Assembly: GCA_946894095.1 (NCBI GenBank)
Contig: OX335663.1
Coordinates: 1,798,001 to 1,862,000, forward strand
DNA from: Incurvaria masculella
Lineage: Eukaryota; Arthropoda; Insecta; Lepidoptera; Incurvariidae
Direction: 5' to 3'
Length of the DNA: 64,000 nucleotides
The stretch's first letter is position 1. Each line of letters starts with the position of its first letter. Position numbers and translations under genes: made by a program. Under the pieces are notes generated by a model. The model was not told the origin of the DNA. It saw only the letters and a list, made by a program, of their open reading frames with translations, and ran no database searches. Of this stretch, positions 1 to 12,200 are shown piece after piece.

Positions 1-3000
1 CAGCTAATACGGGCTCTGGGTCCGGTTCATCTAGAACTGACTTGCGAGATCTCTATTTGGGACTACTCTATGCAACCGATACACACAAAATGTCAGTTTT
101 ACACTCTTTTAGAATACTAAGAATATCATTTCAATGATGTGTGGGAATATATGTTTCATTAGAATTAATGAAAAAGAATTAATTACACACCAATAAATAA
201 ACAAAAAATAATAAACATAACCAAACACAGGTTGAATGACAGGCTTTTGAAAAATAAAACGATTTATTTTTAATCTGATTAAAATTCTTTAACGCCTTTG
301 TCATGAATCCAGATAAAAAAAATCAGATTCAAACTACTTTCTTTTTTTTTCAGATACGGTTATGTCACAAATACCAGAATCAAGTTGGTGTTGGTGGCTA
401 GTTCTACAGCTTCAGGCAGTGGTTTGAGAGATGCTGAAGTGCGTGGTGCTTTGCGTAAGCTCCATGCTTTATACGCTGATGCTATATGCAATCCATTTCA
501 TTTGCCAGGAGATCTGATCACCTCCCCGTGAGTTTTAAGTTTTTTTAACGTTCTTTATTTCCTTTGATTGTAAAATTAGAAACAGCCAGTGAATTTATCA
601 TAATATCGCGCCAAAATGCGCTTTTTGATTCTACAATTCAGTATTTAACACCAAATACACCCCCGTAAATTTGTGATGTTTCTGACCACGCATGTCTTTA
701 CTCATTGATTTTATACCAGCTAGCCACATGAGACAAAATCTTTTGATATCGCAGGTTTCTATAGATATGGATTTATTCCTCGAAACATAGTGTTTTATAT
801 TTCTCTCGGTACCATTCCGCATAAAATTTAGGTACGCAGCACTTTTTGGCAACTTATAGTTGTCACGCAGGACGTGACTATGGAAGTTCGTAAAATATTG
901 GCAGTATTTTTATATTAGCGCTATGACGCTTCTAAAAAATCACTTATTTGTAGTTTCTGTACAATTTTCTCCATATTGTCTCAATACTCTCATAGTAAGT
1001 AGCCCGTTTCAAGGTTCGTTGATTTCAAAATGATCAATCTCACTATTATCATCTATAGGTAAAGTCTTTGAATCAATTGTTCATAAGAAAATCCTCGCAC
1101 ATGTCAGGCCTTAATTATTATTCAACAGTATTGTTTCTTACCCAAGAAGTCTACAACTACAAGCATGACGTTATTTAGTTATGATATTATGCGCAGGCAT
1201 TAAAAAGGCAGATATCCATGCTATTTACATAGATCTTAGTAAGGCTTTTGACCGAGTAAATCACATAATTGTTATTAAAAAATTGCTTTTTCTTGGTATT
1301 AATGGGACTCCATCAAGGTGGTGTGAGTCTTACTTGATAAATAGATCACAAATCGTAATAGCAAGTGCCTTTTGATCAGACATTTTCGCTGTTTCATCTG
1401 GTGTACCTCAGGGATCCCATATGGGTCCCTTATTCTTCTTAATTTATATAAATGACATTGGTTTAGCCTCAATGATGTGTCCTTAAATGTAGGGAAATGT
1501 AATTTTATAAACTTCTCCCGTAAGCATAACCGTTCCGTTTTTACCTATTACATAAGCGGTATAGTCCTGGCAGAGGTCGAACACTTTTCAGGAATTATCG
1601 TAGACAGCAAAATGCGCTGTAATCTTCACGTAGACCATGTCGCGGACTAACATCGAAAATGTTGGTGTTTGTAACCAGAAAAAAATACCGTATTTAAACG
1701 ATCACACACTTTTAAAAAGCTCTGTAACGCACTATTTAGAATCACCTTGAGTACTGCAGCCCTGCTTGGGGCCCATCCTATAATATACACGTGGAAAAAT
1801 TAGAGCGCATTCGGAAACGTTTTCTGTACCACCTATCCTATAAAAATAATCTGTATAAGACTCTTCTAAGTTACATTCAACGCCTCGATTTTTTTAAGAT
1901 GGAGACGCTGATCTTGCGTCGTTCAAAGGCTGATGTAATTCTTTTACTTAAAATCCTTAGCAACAATGTCGACTGTGAGCAACTATTAGCTAAAATTAAT
2001 ATTATGGTTCCACGAGTGACCACTGGAGGACCATATTTCTTTCCCTTCAGTATTAAAAGATGTCGTACTAACGCAGGAACTCACTCGCTACTAGTAAGAT
2101 TTTTTTATGCAACCTGACATGGATGGCTAATACTACACAACTACCGTTATGATAAGATAAGATAAGAAGATTTTTAATTGCCGCTTCAACCGTAGTTTCA
2201 TCCAATGGTACCAACCCGGGCGGGCTTAACCCTAGCACCTAGTAGGCGAAGGGGACCTACAGTGTTACATATATTCCGAACCAAGGAAAAGCTCGTATTC
2301 GTAACGAAATGCACTTATCCAACTCGGAAAGAGAAGAAAGTGGTGCATCTACGGGCGAGGATTTGAACCCAGACCTCTCGCATGAAAGGCAAGTCCTCTA
2401 GCCCTTAGGCCACGAGCTGTACAGGTGTAGAATGTGTAAACAATGCAATACTTAGCTAGATGAATTTGACATCTTCTCGGCGTCACTTTCGTTAGTGAAA
2501 AGACTCAGTCCTAAGTCCGTGTAGGCTGTGTGTTAAATTGATTTTTGCTTTTTATTTTCACTTACTGTTTAGTTTTTAAAATTGTTTGTAAGTTATACTT
2601 CGTTGTACTTTTGAATTTTTATTTTTAGTTTATTTTTATGATAATGCCTGTTTTCATTTTGATTTTCATCATATTTAAATTGGTAATCTTTCAATTGGTT
2701 GGTTTCACTCACTGCTGCAACATTATAAATCGCATGTTGTGTTCACTAGTTGTAGTGTCCTTACTTACTATGTATCTGATGTTTGTTATTTTTTACATGT
2801 TTATACACATTACTCTGTATGTAAACCTCATAAATAAATAGATTAATAAATTAACATTTTAATTGAAATACAAATATTAGTCGATGAACCTTTCAAAATA
2901 ATAACATCTAATGTTAAAAATCTGAAGTACAATCAGTTACTTGCCATATTAAAGTAAATGTGTCATTTCGACCACAAATTTAAGTGCTCGTGTGTGGATT

Positions 3001-3420
3001 ATGATATTGTAAAAAAGGTACCTACTCTTGCCTATTTGCTATTTACGTTATTTGTCATTTTATGAAAAAATAAATCCCAAAAATGTATCCCGGCTCTAAC
3101 TCGTCCTTATTCCAAAATATGAAATTCATCACACTTCTACTAAACTCATAAAATAGCTGGCTACTACTTCCTCTACCCGAAGTCAAAACCTTAATCAGTG
3201 GTCACATCGTATTTAATGCTGTAATCAAAGTATAAAAAGACCCCTCTGTGCAAATAATGATGCGAAAATAAATAGGTCAATCTATATTTTGTATAACCTC
3301 TAAGGTGGATAACCGATACTCAGTAGGCCAAGCTGTACTAGTGAGTGGTTAATGTTTTTCTTTTTTTCTTTCAGGAAGTTCGACAAACAAGTGAAAAACC
3401 TTTTGATGAACAACGCTTGA
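1..3420 (+). CDS. TRAPPC2L: TRAPPC2L, trafficking protein particle complex subunit 2-like, 3' three exons
   Basis: This is the C-terminal part of a small longin-fold (sedlin family) subunit of TRAPP, the tethering complex that acts as a Rab-activating factor in ER-Golgi and endosomal traffic. Exon 1-91 (5' end off the window or at its edge) encodes LYLGLLYATDTHK. Exon 354-527 encodes YGYVTNTRIKLVLV, then RKLHALYADAICNPF and PGDLITSP. Exon 3375-3420 encodes KFDKQVKNLLMNNA and the stop. Splice sites are at|GTCAGT, cag|a, cc|GTGAGT and cag|g, and all phases join without a break. The order of motifs (LYLGLLY, YGYVTN, RKLH, CNPF, PGD) follows the animal TRAPPC2L family. Intron 2 (2.8 kb) carries LINE and SINE debris. 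AATAAA signals follow at 3475 and 3835. The N-terminal part lies outside the window. Confidence 0.9.
1181..2545 (+). mobile_element. Decayed LINE (non-LTR retrotransposon) fragment in TRAPPC2L intron 2
   Basis: At 1181-1375 the translation AIYIDLSKAFDRVNH is the LINE RT motif around the first catalytic aspartate. It is followed after a stop by SGVPQGSHMGPLFF (RT box 4), then frame loss. At 1791-2100 the conserved C-terminal LINE region reads LERIRKRFLYHLSYK and LRRSKADVILLLKIL. A SINE is inserted at about 2112-2425. The ORF resumes right after it as RMCKQCNT, stop, LDEFDIFSASLS, which is the usual LINE C-terminus. The element is inactive because of many stops and frameshifts. Confidence 0.8.
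2112..2425 (-). mobile_element. tRNA-headed SINE (shared-body family), inserted in LINE ORF
   Basis: Read on the minus strand, the head at 2425-2340 has a pol III box A-like stretch (TGGCCTAAGGGCT) and a box B (GGTTCAAATCC). The family body follows (CTGTAGGTCCCCTT, CCCGCCCGGGTTGGTACCAT, GCGGCAAT, GGTATTAGCCATCCATGTC) and then an A-rich tail at 2112. It lies inside the C-terminal coding region of the LINE around it, so it is younger than that LINE. Confidence 0.8.
2560..2860 (+). mobile_element. AT-rich LINE 3' tail
   Basis: T-rich non-coding sequence ends in a TAAATAAATAGATTAATAAA tail. Its place just after the LINE C-terminus suggests it is the 3' UTR of the same decayed element. The rest of the intron (2860-3370) shows nothing recognisable. 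Confidence 0.4.
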
Positions 3421-4041
3421 ACGCAAATGTCCAAAAATATGAATTACCACAAAATCACTGCGAGTGGAAAATATAATAAAGGCCCTCTAATCACACGACC
3501 CAACAACAAAAATAACACGATCTCTCATAGAAGCAGCCTTAATTTTTTTTGGTTTTATCCATTATCCTATAAATTATTTTATGTAATTTTATTGTCAGCT
3601 TTGAATAGAAGACTCTTTTATCTTCTGTTTTTCGTTGAGCATACATTTTGAGTAGGATAGTCGATACAATATAACATTTTGATGATGTGACTAAAAATGT
3701 TTCAAGTTATGGTAGTAGTACGATTTAATTGAGTGTTTGTTAATAGAAGACACTAAGCGTTTTTAGCCTCACTTCACTGGATGTAAACATTAATTAGATT
3801 GTTAAACGATAACACTTTTTTCTTCAAATATGATAATAAAGAATGTACATACAATCTCTGATCATACAACATTCGGATAATTGTGTATAGTTAAAAAACT
3901 TAATATATTTCTCAGCATTAACATTGTCCACTTAATCACCTTGAATCAACCCCTGTGGCCATTTTGTAGTTTCCATGTTATGTGTTAGCATTTCATGACT
4001 GTCAGCTTGGTGTTAGCTATCCATGCCTCGTTACAAAACAA

Positions 4042-4313
4042 TATAGACAGGGTGTTAACGGACGTGTTGTCCAAAAGTTAACCGCGTGTCCCTTGGCATA
4101 TTTGGAGTAAAAAAGGTAAATATTTTTTTTTGTACGACTGAAAAAAAATCGTCCTCCCCATACATTTTGTGTGTAGGTATTTACAAAAATGTATGGGGAT
4201 GACAATTTTTTTTTAAGTTGTACAACAAAATGTCTTCCACCTTATTTGCTCCAATTATGTCAAGGAATACGTGGTTAACTTTTGGACCATACCTCCGTTA
4301 ACGCCCTGTATAG
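4042..4313. mobile_element. Foldback MITE, near-complete palindrome
   Basis: The left end (CAGGGTGTTAACGG, then GTCCAAAAGTTAACC) is repeated in reverse complement at the right end (GGTTAACTTTTGGAC, CCGTTAACGCCCTG). The complementarity continues through CCCCATACATTTT almost to the centre, so the whole 270 bp can fold into one hairpin. It is bounded by TATA on both sides. There is no coding capacity. Confidence 0.75.
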
Positions 4314-5195
4314 AGGTGAATAATGATTAAATGCGTTCCTTGGAACCTCTGAATTATGACATAATAAGACGTTATATTCTGCAGAAAAAAAAACCAAATC
4401 ATGAGAAAATGTGTGTTTAAACTTCGACAAAATCACACAAAAGTTTGGGATGCTTATACTGGAATACCCCGCCTGGCCCACAAAGGAATGGGTGTCGCCG
4501 CCACTTAGCGCTCGCGTCCCTGATGTACGAGGTACGGGGGAACACACCGCCATGCCTTGTATGTCTCGAGAGAGTTGTTATTCCAGGCTGAGAATTGTCT
4601 AACTAGACTAACAAATGGCGAAAAGCCTTCGTTATTATTACAGAATACAAGTGCACACGATCAGATAACTTCCGAAAAACTCGTTTCGATTATGACAGGA
4701 TAAATTACGCTTTTGGAACGGAGGGAAAGTTTTGTGTCTATGGTCTGCATGTTCGCCAACCAAAAAGAGTTCGGAGAAATCGCTGCGCTCCTACATGAAA
4801 TGTTTCATTTAAAATGCTGCCAGGATTATAAAATATCGCGTAGAGTTGGGTATTTTGTTTTTGTAAATTACAATGGCGACGAATATAGCTTATTCAAATA
4901 ACTTTTACACGACTTAGCCCCGGTTGCACGTACCGTCCTGCACGTCAACATCACCGTCAACGTATGATTAAAGACAGATCAGTCAAAATTTGCGTTGCAC
5001 GAAACTTAAACATTACGTTGATCGCTGATGTTAACCGCTAATCGTAAACACTCCCGACCCATCGATCACCGTCAAAATCACGATCAAATAATAATTCAAA
5101 GTATCATAAGTTACTATTTTTATATTATTGTAGTCTTATTGGACCTTAAATAAGAGGCAAACGTCGCCATTAATAGAATGCAATGCTTTGTTTTT

Positions 5196-5870
5196 AACCG
5201 ACTTCAAAAAAGGAGGAGGTTATCAATTCGTCTGTATGTTTTTTTTTTTTTTGTTTTTTTTGTTTTTTTTTTTTTATGTTTGTTACCTCATAACTTTTGC
5301 CTGGGTGAACCGATTTTGATGATTTTTTTTTTAAATGATAGCTAGTGCTTCCCAAGTGGTCCCATTCTAATTTGGTTAAGTTCTGACAATGATATCCATG
5401 AGAAAATCATAAAAATCTTAAATTTGTATTAAGATGTGCGCGACAAATCGACGAATAACTCAATATAACGCCAACCGATTTCAGTGATTCTTTTTTTATT
5501 GGAAAGGACGTGTACAAATTAGTAAATTTACTTCAGATTCACTAAAAATAAACAAATAAAAAAACAAATTTAACAAAAAAAATAACCGACTTCAAAGGAA
5601 AAGCACTAAAAAGTAAAAAATAATTTTCATTTTTGTAGTTACGATTTCTGTAATTTTTTGAGTCGGTGTCAGCCAAGGTTAGGTTAGGTTAGGTTAGGTT
5701 AGGTTAGGTTAGGTTAGGTTAGGTTCTCTTGATTGGCGCAGCGCGTGCCCGGCTGACGCCGACTCAAAAAATAACAGAAATCGTAACTACAAAAATGAAA
5801 ATTATTTTTTACTTTTTAGTGCTTTTCCTTTGAAGTCGGTTATTTTTTTTTGTTAAATTTGTTTTTTTAT
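5196..5870. mobile_element. 'aaccgacttcaaa' foldback repeat with (TTAGG)n at its centre
   Basis: It starts AACCGACTTCAAAAAAGGAG and ends TTTGAAGTCGGTTATT. Inside, an inverted repeat (about 5581-5674 against 5745-5845: GAAAAGCACTAAAAAGTAAA, TAGTTACGATTTCTG, GACTCAAAAAAT) brackets a pure TTAGG array at 5677-5724. The undisturbed copy at about 6697 shows the empty site. A second, shorter copy lies at 39241-39680. Confidence 0.75.
5677..5724 (+). repeat. Interstitial telomere-type repeat (TTAGG)n, about 9.6 copies
   Basis: GGTTA is repeated without interruption. TTAGG is the insect telomere unit; here it sits in the loop of a foldback element, not at a chromosome end. Confidence 0.9.
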
Positions 5871-6320
5871 TTATAATTATTAGCCTGGCACTCGGTTCCA
5901 CTGATTAAAAATTTCGGCGCCAATTCTATGTAATCTGTGGTGCTACCAACAGCTGATAGCAAGCCGACATATTGGGCGCTAGTAGCGCCACCCCGCGGCT
6001 CCAAGAGCAACTGTTTTGTTTGTTAGTACGAATGGTTGACGCTAGATGGTGCTTCGATTGTGCCTGTCCCTTTCTGTTTATGTACTGTGGGAGAAGGGCA
6101 GTACTATGTCAGCTCAGGCGGTGCTAAGAGTTGCCATACAGCAAACATTTTTGCCGATTGTTTCGAGGGACTATTTGTGGTCTGACTCCTGGCAAGCTAA
6201 CATTGACGAAAATATGTTACGTGCAACTCAATTTCATATGATGGGCGATTAGTCGTCACATCATCGTCAAATGTAATCAGTAACGGATAACATTTTACGA
6301 AGCGTCGTGCACTCCGGCCT

Positions 6321-7216
6321 TAGCCCTGGTTGCACGCAGAGACGGCCGAGTTCATCAATGTTCAAACACGTCACTTTTAGTGATCAGGATAGAGTTCCTT
6401 CCATACTGTCCACACTAAGCCCCGGTTGCACGTACCGTCCTGCACGTCAACATCACCGTCAACGTATGATTAAAGACAGATCAGTCAAAATTTGCGTTGC
6501 ACGAAACTTAAACATTACGTTGATCGCTGATGTTAACCGCTAATCGTAAACACTCCCGACCCATCGATCACCGTCAAAATCACGATCAGATAATAATTCA
6601 AAGTATCATAAGTTACTATTTTTATATTATTGTAGTCTTATTGGACCTTAAAATGAGAGGCAAACGTCGCCATTAATGGAATGCAATGCTTTGTTTTTCA
6701 TAATTATTAGCCTGGCACTCGGTTCCACAGATTAAAAATTTCGGCGCCATATCTATGTAATCTGTGGTGCTACCAACAGCTGTTAGCAAGCCGACATATT
6801 GGGCGCTAGTAGCGCCACCCCGCGGCTCCAAGAGCAACTGTTTTGTTTGTTAGTACGAATGGTTGACGCTAGATGGTACTCCGATTGTGCCTGTCCCTTT
6901 CTGTTTATGTACTGTGGGAGAAGGGCAGTACTATGTCAGCTCAGGCGGTGCTAAGAGTTGCCATACAGCAAACATTTTTGCCGATTGTTTCGAGGGACTA
7001 TTTGTGGTCTGACTCCTGGCAAGCTAACTTTGACGAAAATATGTTACGTGCAACGCAATTTCATATGATGGGCGATTAGCCGTCACATCATTGTCAAATG
7101 TAATCAGTAACGGATAACATTTTACGAAGCGTCGTGCACTCCGGCCTTAGTGACGTGTTTGATCATACTTTGACGTTGATTTTGATTTTTTGTGTTTTCG
7201 TGCACTCGGCCCTTAA
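6321..7216. mobile_element. Short GTGCACG-type MITE split by 731-bp copy B (6417-7147)
   Basis: The left part 6321-6416 (TTGCACG, GACGGCCGAGTT, AACACGTCACTTTTAGTG) and right part 7148-7216 (GTGACGTGTTTGATC, TTTCGTGCACTCGGCCCTTA) together match complete MITE copies at 15950-16113 and 31010-31160. Copy B sits exactly between them, flanked by TA. Copy B and the MITE share the same terminal signature, so this is one related element inside another. Confidence 0.7.
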
Positions 7217-7364
7217 GCTGAATGATTGTCATAGTTACCTTACTAAATGAAAATAGAACACTGTCTAGACAAGATTATAAAGTGATCCATTTGTATCCAA
7301 ATGATGCCAACCGATAAATCAAATCAAATCAAATCAAATTAGCTTACAAATGAATGTGCTATGT

Positions 7365-7560
7365 ATGTATGTATAATCGACCGTGAAGCAAGGAAACATT
7401 AATTAAAGAAAGATTCCTGTAAAAAGAACTACTTTACGAATACCTATACTGCAAGGCTGGACCCGAACCAGCAAAACATACCTTTCGCGGGTATTGCGTC
7501 TAACCAATTTCGCCACCTGCTGTATACTCATAATTTGGAATTCTCCAACAGTCCCTCTTC
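7365..7560 (-). mobile_element. Second tRNA-derived SINE family
   Basis: Read on the minus strand, the head has a tRNA-like box A (TGGCGAAATTGG) and box B (GGTTCGGGTCC) with a plausible arm between. The body ends with a stretch shared with 41025-41185, 37545-37590 and 54380-54490 (CCTTGCTTCACGGTCGA on this strand). An AAATC pentamer repeat lies just beyond it at 7318-7340. Confidence 0.6.
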
Positions 7561-7714
7561 CCGTAATCAATGCCTCCTACTAACACAGTATTTAAGATTA
7601 TGCATACATACATTTGTTTAAAGACACCTGCGTTTCGGACTTTGACTGCAAAGATTGAACATTCAAACATATTGCCGTCGTCACCAAAATCATATTAGGT
7701 ATTAACAAAATTGT

Positions 7715-7802
7715 ATCTATTCTAGTTTCTCGCTACCATCTCTACGCCGATGACTTGCAGCTGTATAGACACTTTCGTGTTGATGAGGCTGCTATTGATT
7801 TA
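7715..7802 (+). mobile_element. LINE RT fragment, left of the BEL insertion (YADD box)
   Basis: Translation gives SRYHLYADDLQLYRHFRVDE, the RT catalytic box of a LINE. It continues as AAIDL and then stops dead at the BEL LTR. The same ORF resumes at 15168 (GLMNVDLDLVHNWASRFGL) after the LTR element and the ATTTA duplication, so the two pieces were one gene. Confidence 0.85.
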
Positions 7803-9165
7803 TGTATTGGACTAAATCAAGATATCACGAGGAGCGCGAACCGAAACAAAAGACACTGACGCGCACTACCTGCCAGGCGCGCTACCTGTCCCCTCCCCCG
7901 CACGCCTTTCACAATTATCTGCCTCGCCTACGACCGATACCCACGAAAAGCCCTATGATATTATTATGACTGCTTGCACCGAGATATAGATTGCCTTACT
8001 CACACATTATGCCCCGAAATATGTTCATTTGTATTATGTTGTAAATATACGATACTTAGATAATGTGTGTTTAGGACTGTAAGATAAATAACGTGTACAG
8101 CTCAGTTAAGTAACCTCAGGCGAGGCCACGATATGTTTTTTGATAATTGTGTTAGCTATAAGTCCTTTTAGAATAATATTGTAAATAAAGTATATGAGTC
8201 TTGTTGTAAATAAATGTATATACGTGCCGCATGACTCCACGAACAATATTATAATATTTTAGAAGCTATATGGTCTTAGTGTTTTATAACCTATGTAAAG
8301 CCACACGGAAGAAATATATGTTTTTGTTATTTTTGAGAATATATCATATACGAGATATTATGTAAATTTACGAAACGTCCATTTTAAAATAAAAGCAGCG
8401 GACGCGCTCTGCGCGCCGCGGACGAATTTAGCACAACGACGCGCGCGCCCTCTTGGCGGCCGAACGAGGCAACTCGAAAAATGTACCATGTAAAATATCT
8501 TTGAAAGCAAGAAATTGTATTAAATCTTAAAGTTACGAATTTATTTGTACATGTATGGAAAGAGCGAAAAAAGTACCTATCGAATGATGTACCCAACACG
8601 AAAGTCTAGCATGTGTACCACGAATGGGGTTGAGGCAAAGTTATATTTATGCAAGAAATTGTAATGGGAGACAACAATATTGAGCCTATTTTACGAGTCT
8701 CCACAAAAGGCCAATATACCTTATACTATTTGGATAGATCTCAGCGAGATCTATCCGCACATATGTTTAGATTTTAAGTCCAACATGTACAACCAAAGAT
8801 ATAAGGCTAGAGCAGTACATTTTGTAAAACGAAATAGGAATCAAAGTACGGAGAGGCTCTAGTGGCCGTCTATTTTATTACTTTTCAAGGTAGTTAAGGA
8901 AATTAAATTTCAATATACGTTACGTTCGCTACAACATTACGGTGTTTTATTCTGATCGAAATACTACGCTTCGGTTCCGGCACCACGACCCCTGACCTAC
9001 GAGATCTCCGGATCGACATCGAGTCCTGCAGGGAGGCACCCCGTCGGCTGGAACTGGAGGTAGCGGACGTCGCTACGATCGAGCTATCGGAGACCCTGTA
9101 CCCCGCCGCCTCCGCCCGCCGTCCACGTACTACAGTCCACTGAGCTTCGGGGGGTGGCGGATACA
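7803..9165 (+). repeat. 5' LTR of the BEL/Pao element
   Basis: The LTR is 1363 bp, TG...CA. AATAAA-type signals occur in the middle. The GC-rich last 200 bp run into the primer-binding site. Short open frames in it (for example 8384-8599) recur in the other LTR at the same offset and are not genes. Confidence 0.92.
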
Positions 9166-9167
9166 TC

Positions 9168-9185
9168 TGGTCCACTTCGAGCCGG
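9168..9185 (+). other. Primer-binding site, tRNA-Tyr-like
   Basis: TGGTCCACTTCGAGCCGG follows the LTR after two bases. Its TGGTCC and TTCGAGCCGG parts match the complement of the 3' end of animal tRNA-Tyr, with two extra bases (AC) between them. The tRNA comparison is from memory. Confidence 0.5.
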
Positions 9186-9219
9186 ATCCAGTCCCTGCGA
9201 CCTGGATCACGACAACATC

Positions 9220-12200
9220 ATGCCGATCACGAGAAGCCGGAAGAACGCGGAACGACCTGCGGCTGCAACTAGAACTCCGTCGGAACAAGCCACGACCGCG
9301 GCCATCTCCACGACGCCAGAGGCCGCGACCAACCCCGCGCCGCCGACGGAGCACCCCACGACGTCTGGCCCCCCTGCGCCACCCGAGGGAGGGACCGACT
9401 CACCGAAGCAGCCGTCCGGGACGCCGCCGACAGAACGAGCCGAGAGGACCGCCACGCCTTCCACACGTCCACGTGCCACCGCGACGGAGACCAACACGTG
9501 GTCTCATGGCACCACGACGGCGGACACGCACGACACCGTGCGACCACGACCAGACAACGGACCTCCGGCACCGGCACGCAGCGGACGAGCGGCATCTACG
9601 ACCAGCACGGCCAGATCCAGACAGCGACGTCAGGCCGAGATGGAGCTGGCCAAGCGGAAGCTGGAAGAAGCCCAAGCAGCGACGCAGCTAGCCCAGGCGC
9701 GGCTAATCTGCCTAGAAGAAGAATCATCGTGCGGCGGCGACGACCTCGACGAGCCGAACCGGGAGGAGCTGACCCGAAAATGGCTGCAGCAACAAGAGGA
9801 CGCGAGACTGCTGCCAGCCGAACGAGCCCCGCACGTGAACGAGCCTGTGTGCAAAGTGACAGTACCTGTGCCCGAAGTGACGATACCTGTGCGCGAAGTG
9901 ACGATACCTGTGCGCGAAGTGACTGCTCCTGCCCACCGAGTGACCGACCCAGTGCCTGCGAGGGAGCGAGCCTGGAACGCCGACGCCGCAGCCGCCGCAT
10001 CGCCGGCCACCGCGGACCATGTGAGTAAGGCTATTTTATATCTTGGTGCAAAGCAGTCACTTAACGATCTCCCTAATTTTGATGGTTCCATTGGGCAATG
10101 GTATATTTATGCGGACACGTTAAATTCACTTTTAAATAATAAAAGTTTGTCCGATCGCGATGTTTTTGCAAAAGTTCAAAAGTCACTGCAAGGAGAGGCG
10201 CGCCGTACGGTTTCAGTACTTTTGAATCACCCGTCAAATCTGAAAAGAATTTTTAACCGGCTAGAAGATAAATACGGGTCCCCTTCTATTGTTGTGTCTC
10301 AAATGTTAACTTCGATAAAATCATTTCCGAGAATTCGCGACTCAACAAGCCGAGAAAGTTTGTGCGATCTGGCTACACTTATTGGAGGTCTCATGTCTGT
10401 TGTGTATTCGGACTCCGTGTCTTATTTTAATAATTCCGACCGCGCAGCAAACTACCGAGCTCGCGTTGAAGATACCGATTTGCTTAATAGTATCGAAGAT
10501 AAGTTACCGGAGCATCTACGTCATATGTGGTGGCTTCACGCGCAGAACGATCAGTCGAAACAACCTCCAATTTGTATATTTGAGCGATGGTTAGACCAAA
10601 TCGCACACAACATCCCGAGACGTTTTGATTTAGCAACACCCGCAGTAGCGTCAAGTGGCGCGCCTCAGCCAATCAGGGAGCCGCGCAACCTCCCACGCGC
10701 TACGTACGCCCGACCCCCACTCCCGCCGCATCCACGAGTGTTCGCTGCTACCGCGAGCGAGAATTTTAAAAGCAGCGACGCTAAATTTGTAAGAAAATGC
10801 GAGTTGTGCGAGCAAGACGGACATGAATATAATTATTGTTCAAAATTCATGGGTATGTCGGTTGACGATAGATTTTTAACGGTTCAGAGATTAAATGGAT
10901 GTTACCGTTGCTTAAAGGTAGGGCATCGCGGCAACTATTGCCTTAAGAGTAAGTCACGAAAAACTCACCCACTGTTGAGGAGGTCCAACGAACAAAAACA
11001 TAATCCGACCTCTGAAACAGAAGATAAACGCGAAGTTGACGTAGGCTGCGTAAGTTGCTCCAGCAAAGTTCTATTGAAAATATTGCCTGTGATTTTACGC
11101 GGACCTAACGGAAGTATTAAAACGTCAGCTTTCCTTGATGACGGGTCAGCTATCACGTTAATGAACGAGGACCTCGCTACGAAATTAGGGCTACCGGGGC
11201 CAACGAGTGAGCTGACCCTACGCGGCATAGCCGGAACTACGACCGACGCGTCTCGTCACGTAGGATTGCACATTAAGGGCGCGGACAGTAAAGCCAAAGA
11301 ATTTTTTATTAATGCCAAAACGATGAAAACGCTTCATTTGCCGGCCGCGTCGTCGATACCGACGGCGACGTTACGGGCCTTCAGCCATTTGAAAGGAATT
11401 AAGCTAAATTTAGAAAATCCTTCGCCCGTAGGTATTTTGATAGGTCAGGACAACTGGCACCTTATTGTGGGCCGGCAGATAAGAAACGGTGCACCTAACG
11501 AGCCGGCAGCCTCATTTACTCACCTCGGATGGTGCATTCACGGGCACTTGAACGGCCACAGAAATGAGAATAACGTAAATTACGTGATGCACGTTAATAC
11601 CGACGTATCTGAGTTAATTCGACGGCACGTAGGAGCCGAGGAAATGGGAGTCGAGCCCAAACAACGCATTACGCCGAGCCTTAGGCAAGCTCACAGTATT
11701 CTGGAAAGTACAACAAAAAAGATCGACGGACCACGTTGGGAAACCGGACTCCTATGGAAGGACAGCGATACCAGTTTCCCGCCCAGCAGACGTCACGCGG
11801 AAAAGCGGCTACGTTCCATCGAAATCAAAATGGAAAAAGATACGGATTTCGCCGAACGATACGCAGATAAAATTAATCGTTACATCGAACAGGGTTATGC
11901 ACGGAAGTTTACGTCTGCCGAGGCAGGAAACATCAGCCCACGTACATTTTACCTGCCACATTTTGCTGTGTATAACCCGAATAAGCCTAACAAGATCCGC
12001 GTGGTTTTTGACGCCGCCGCACGGAGCGCTAGTGTAGCGCTCAATGACAAGCTGCTCAGCGGACCGGACCTGTTGAACTCGTTATTAGGCTGCATATTCA
12101 GATTTCGGCAAGGAGCAGTCGGATTCACCGCCGACATAGAAGAAATGTTTTTAAGAATAAAAATAATCGCCGCGGACCAAGACTCACAACGCTTTCTGTG

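Larger units (their letters stand above)
4914..6320. mobile_element. MITE-like element, copy A of a 731-bp family (carries a foldback insertion)
   Basis: It is the same element as at 6417-7147. The ends are similar inverted sequences (AGCCCCGGTTGCACG and CGTGCACTCCGGCCT). Copy A is interrupted at 5196-5870 by another repeat; removing that restores a length of about 731 bp. A 68-codon open stretch (6046-6252) is shared by both copies but shows no known domain, so I do not call it a gene. Confidence 0.7.

Noticed and set aside
5677..5724. TTAGG array as a chromosome end or telomere
   Set aside because: It is only 48 bases, inside a foldback element, with genes on both sides.
6046..7079. Duplicated 68-codon ORFs (6046-6252 and 6873-7079) as a small gene pair
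   Set aside because: They lie in the two copies of a non-coding MITE-like element; no domain, and the copies differ as neutral repeats do.
8384..8862. 71- and 60-codon ORFs repeated at 14381-14859
   Set aside because: They lie within the BEL LTRs at the same offset in both; chance frames in LTR sequence.
9207..10091. Several long ORFs on both strands over the gag N-terminus
   Set aside because: They are shadows of the GC-rich, low-complexity Thr/Pro/Arg gag region in the real frame from 9220.
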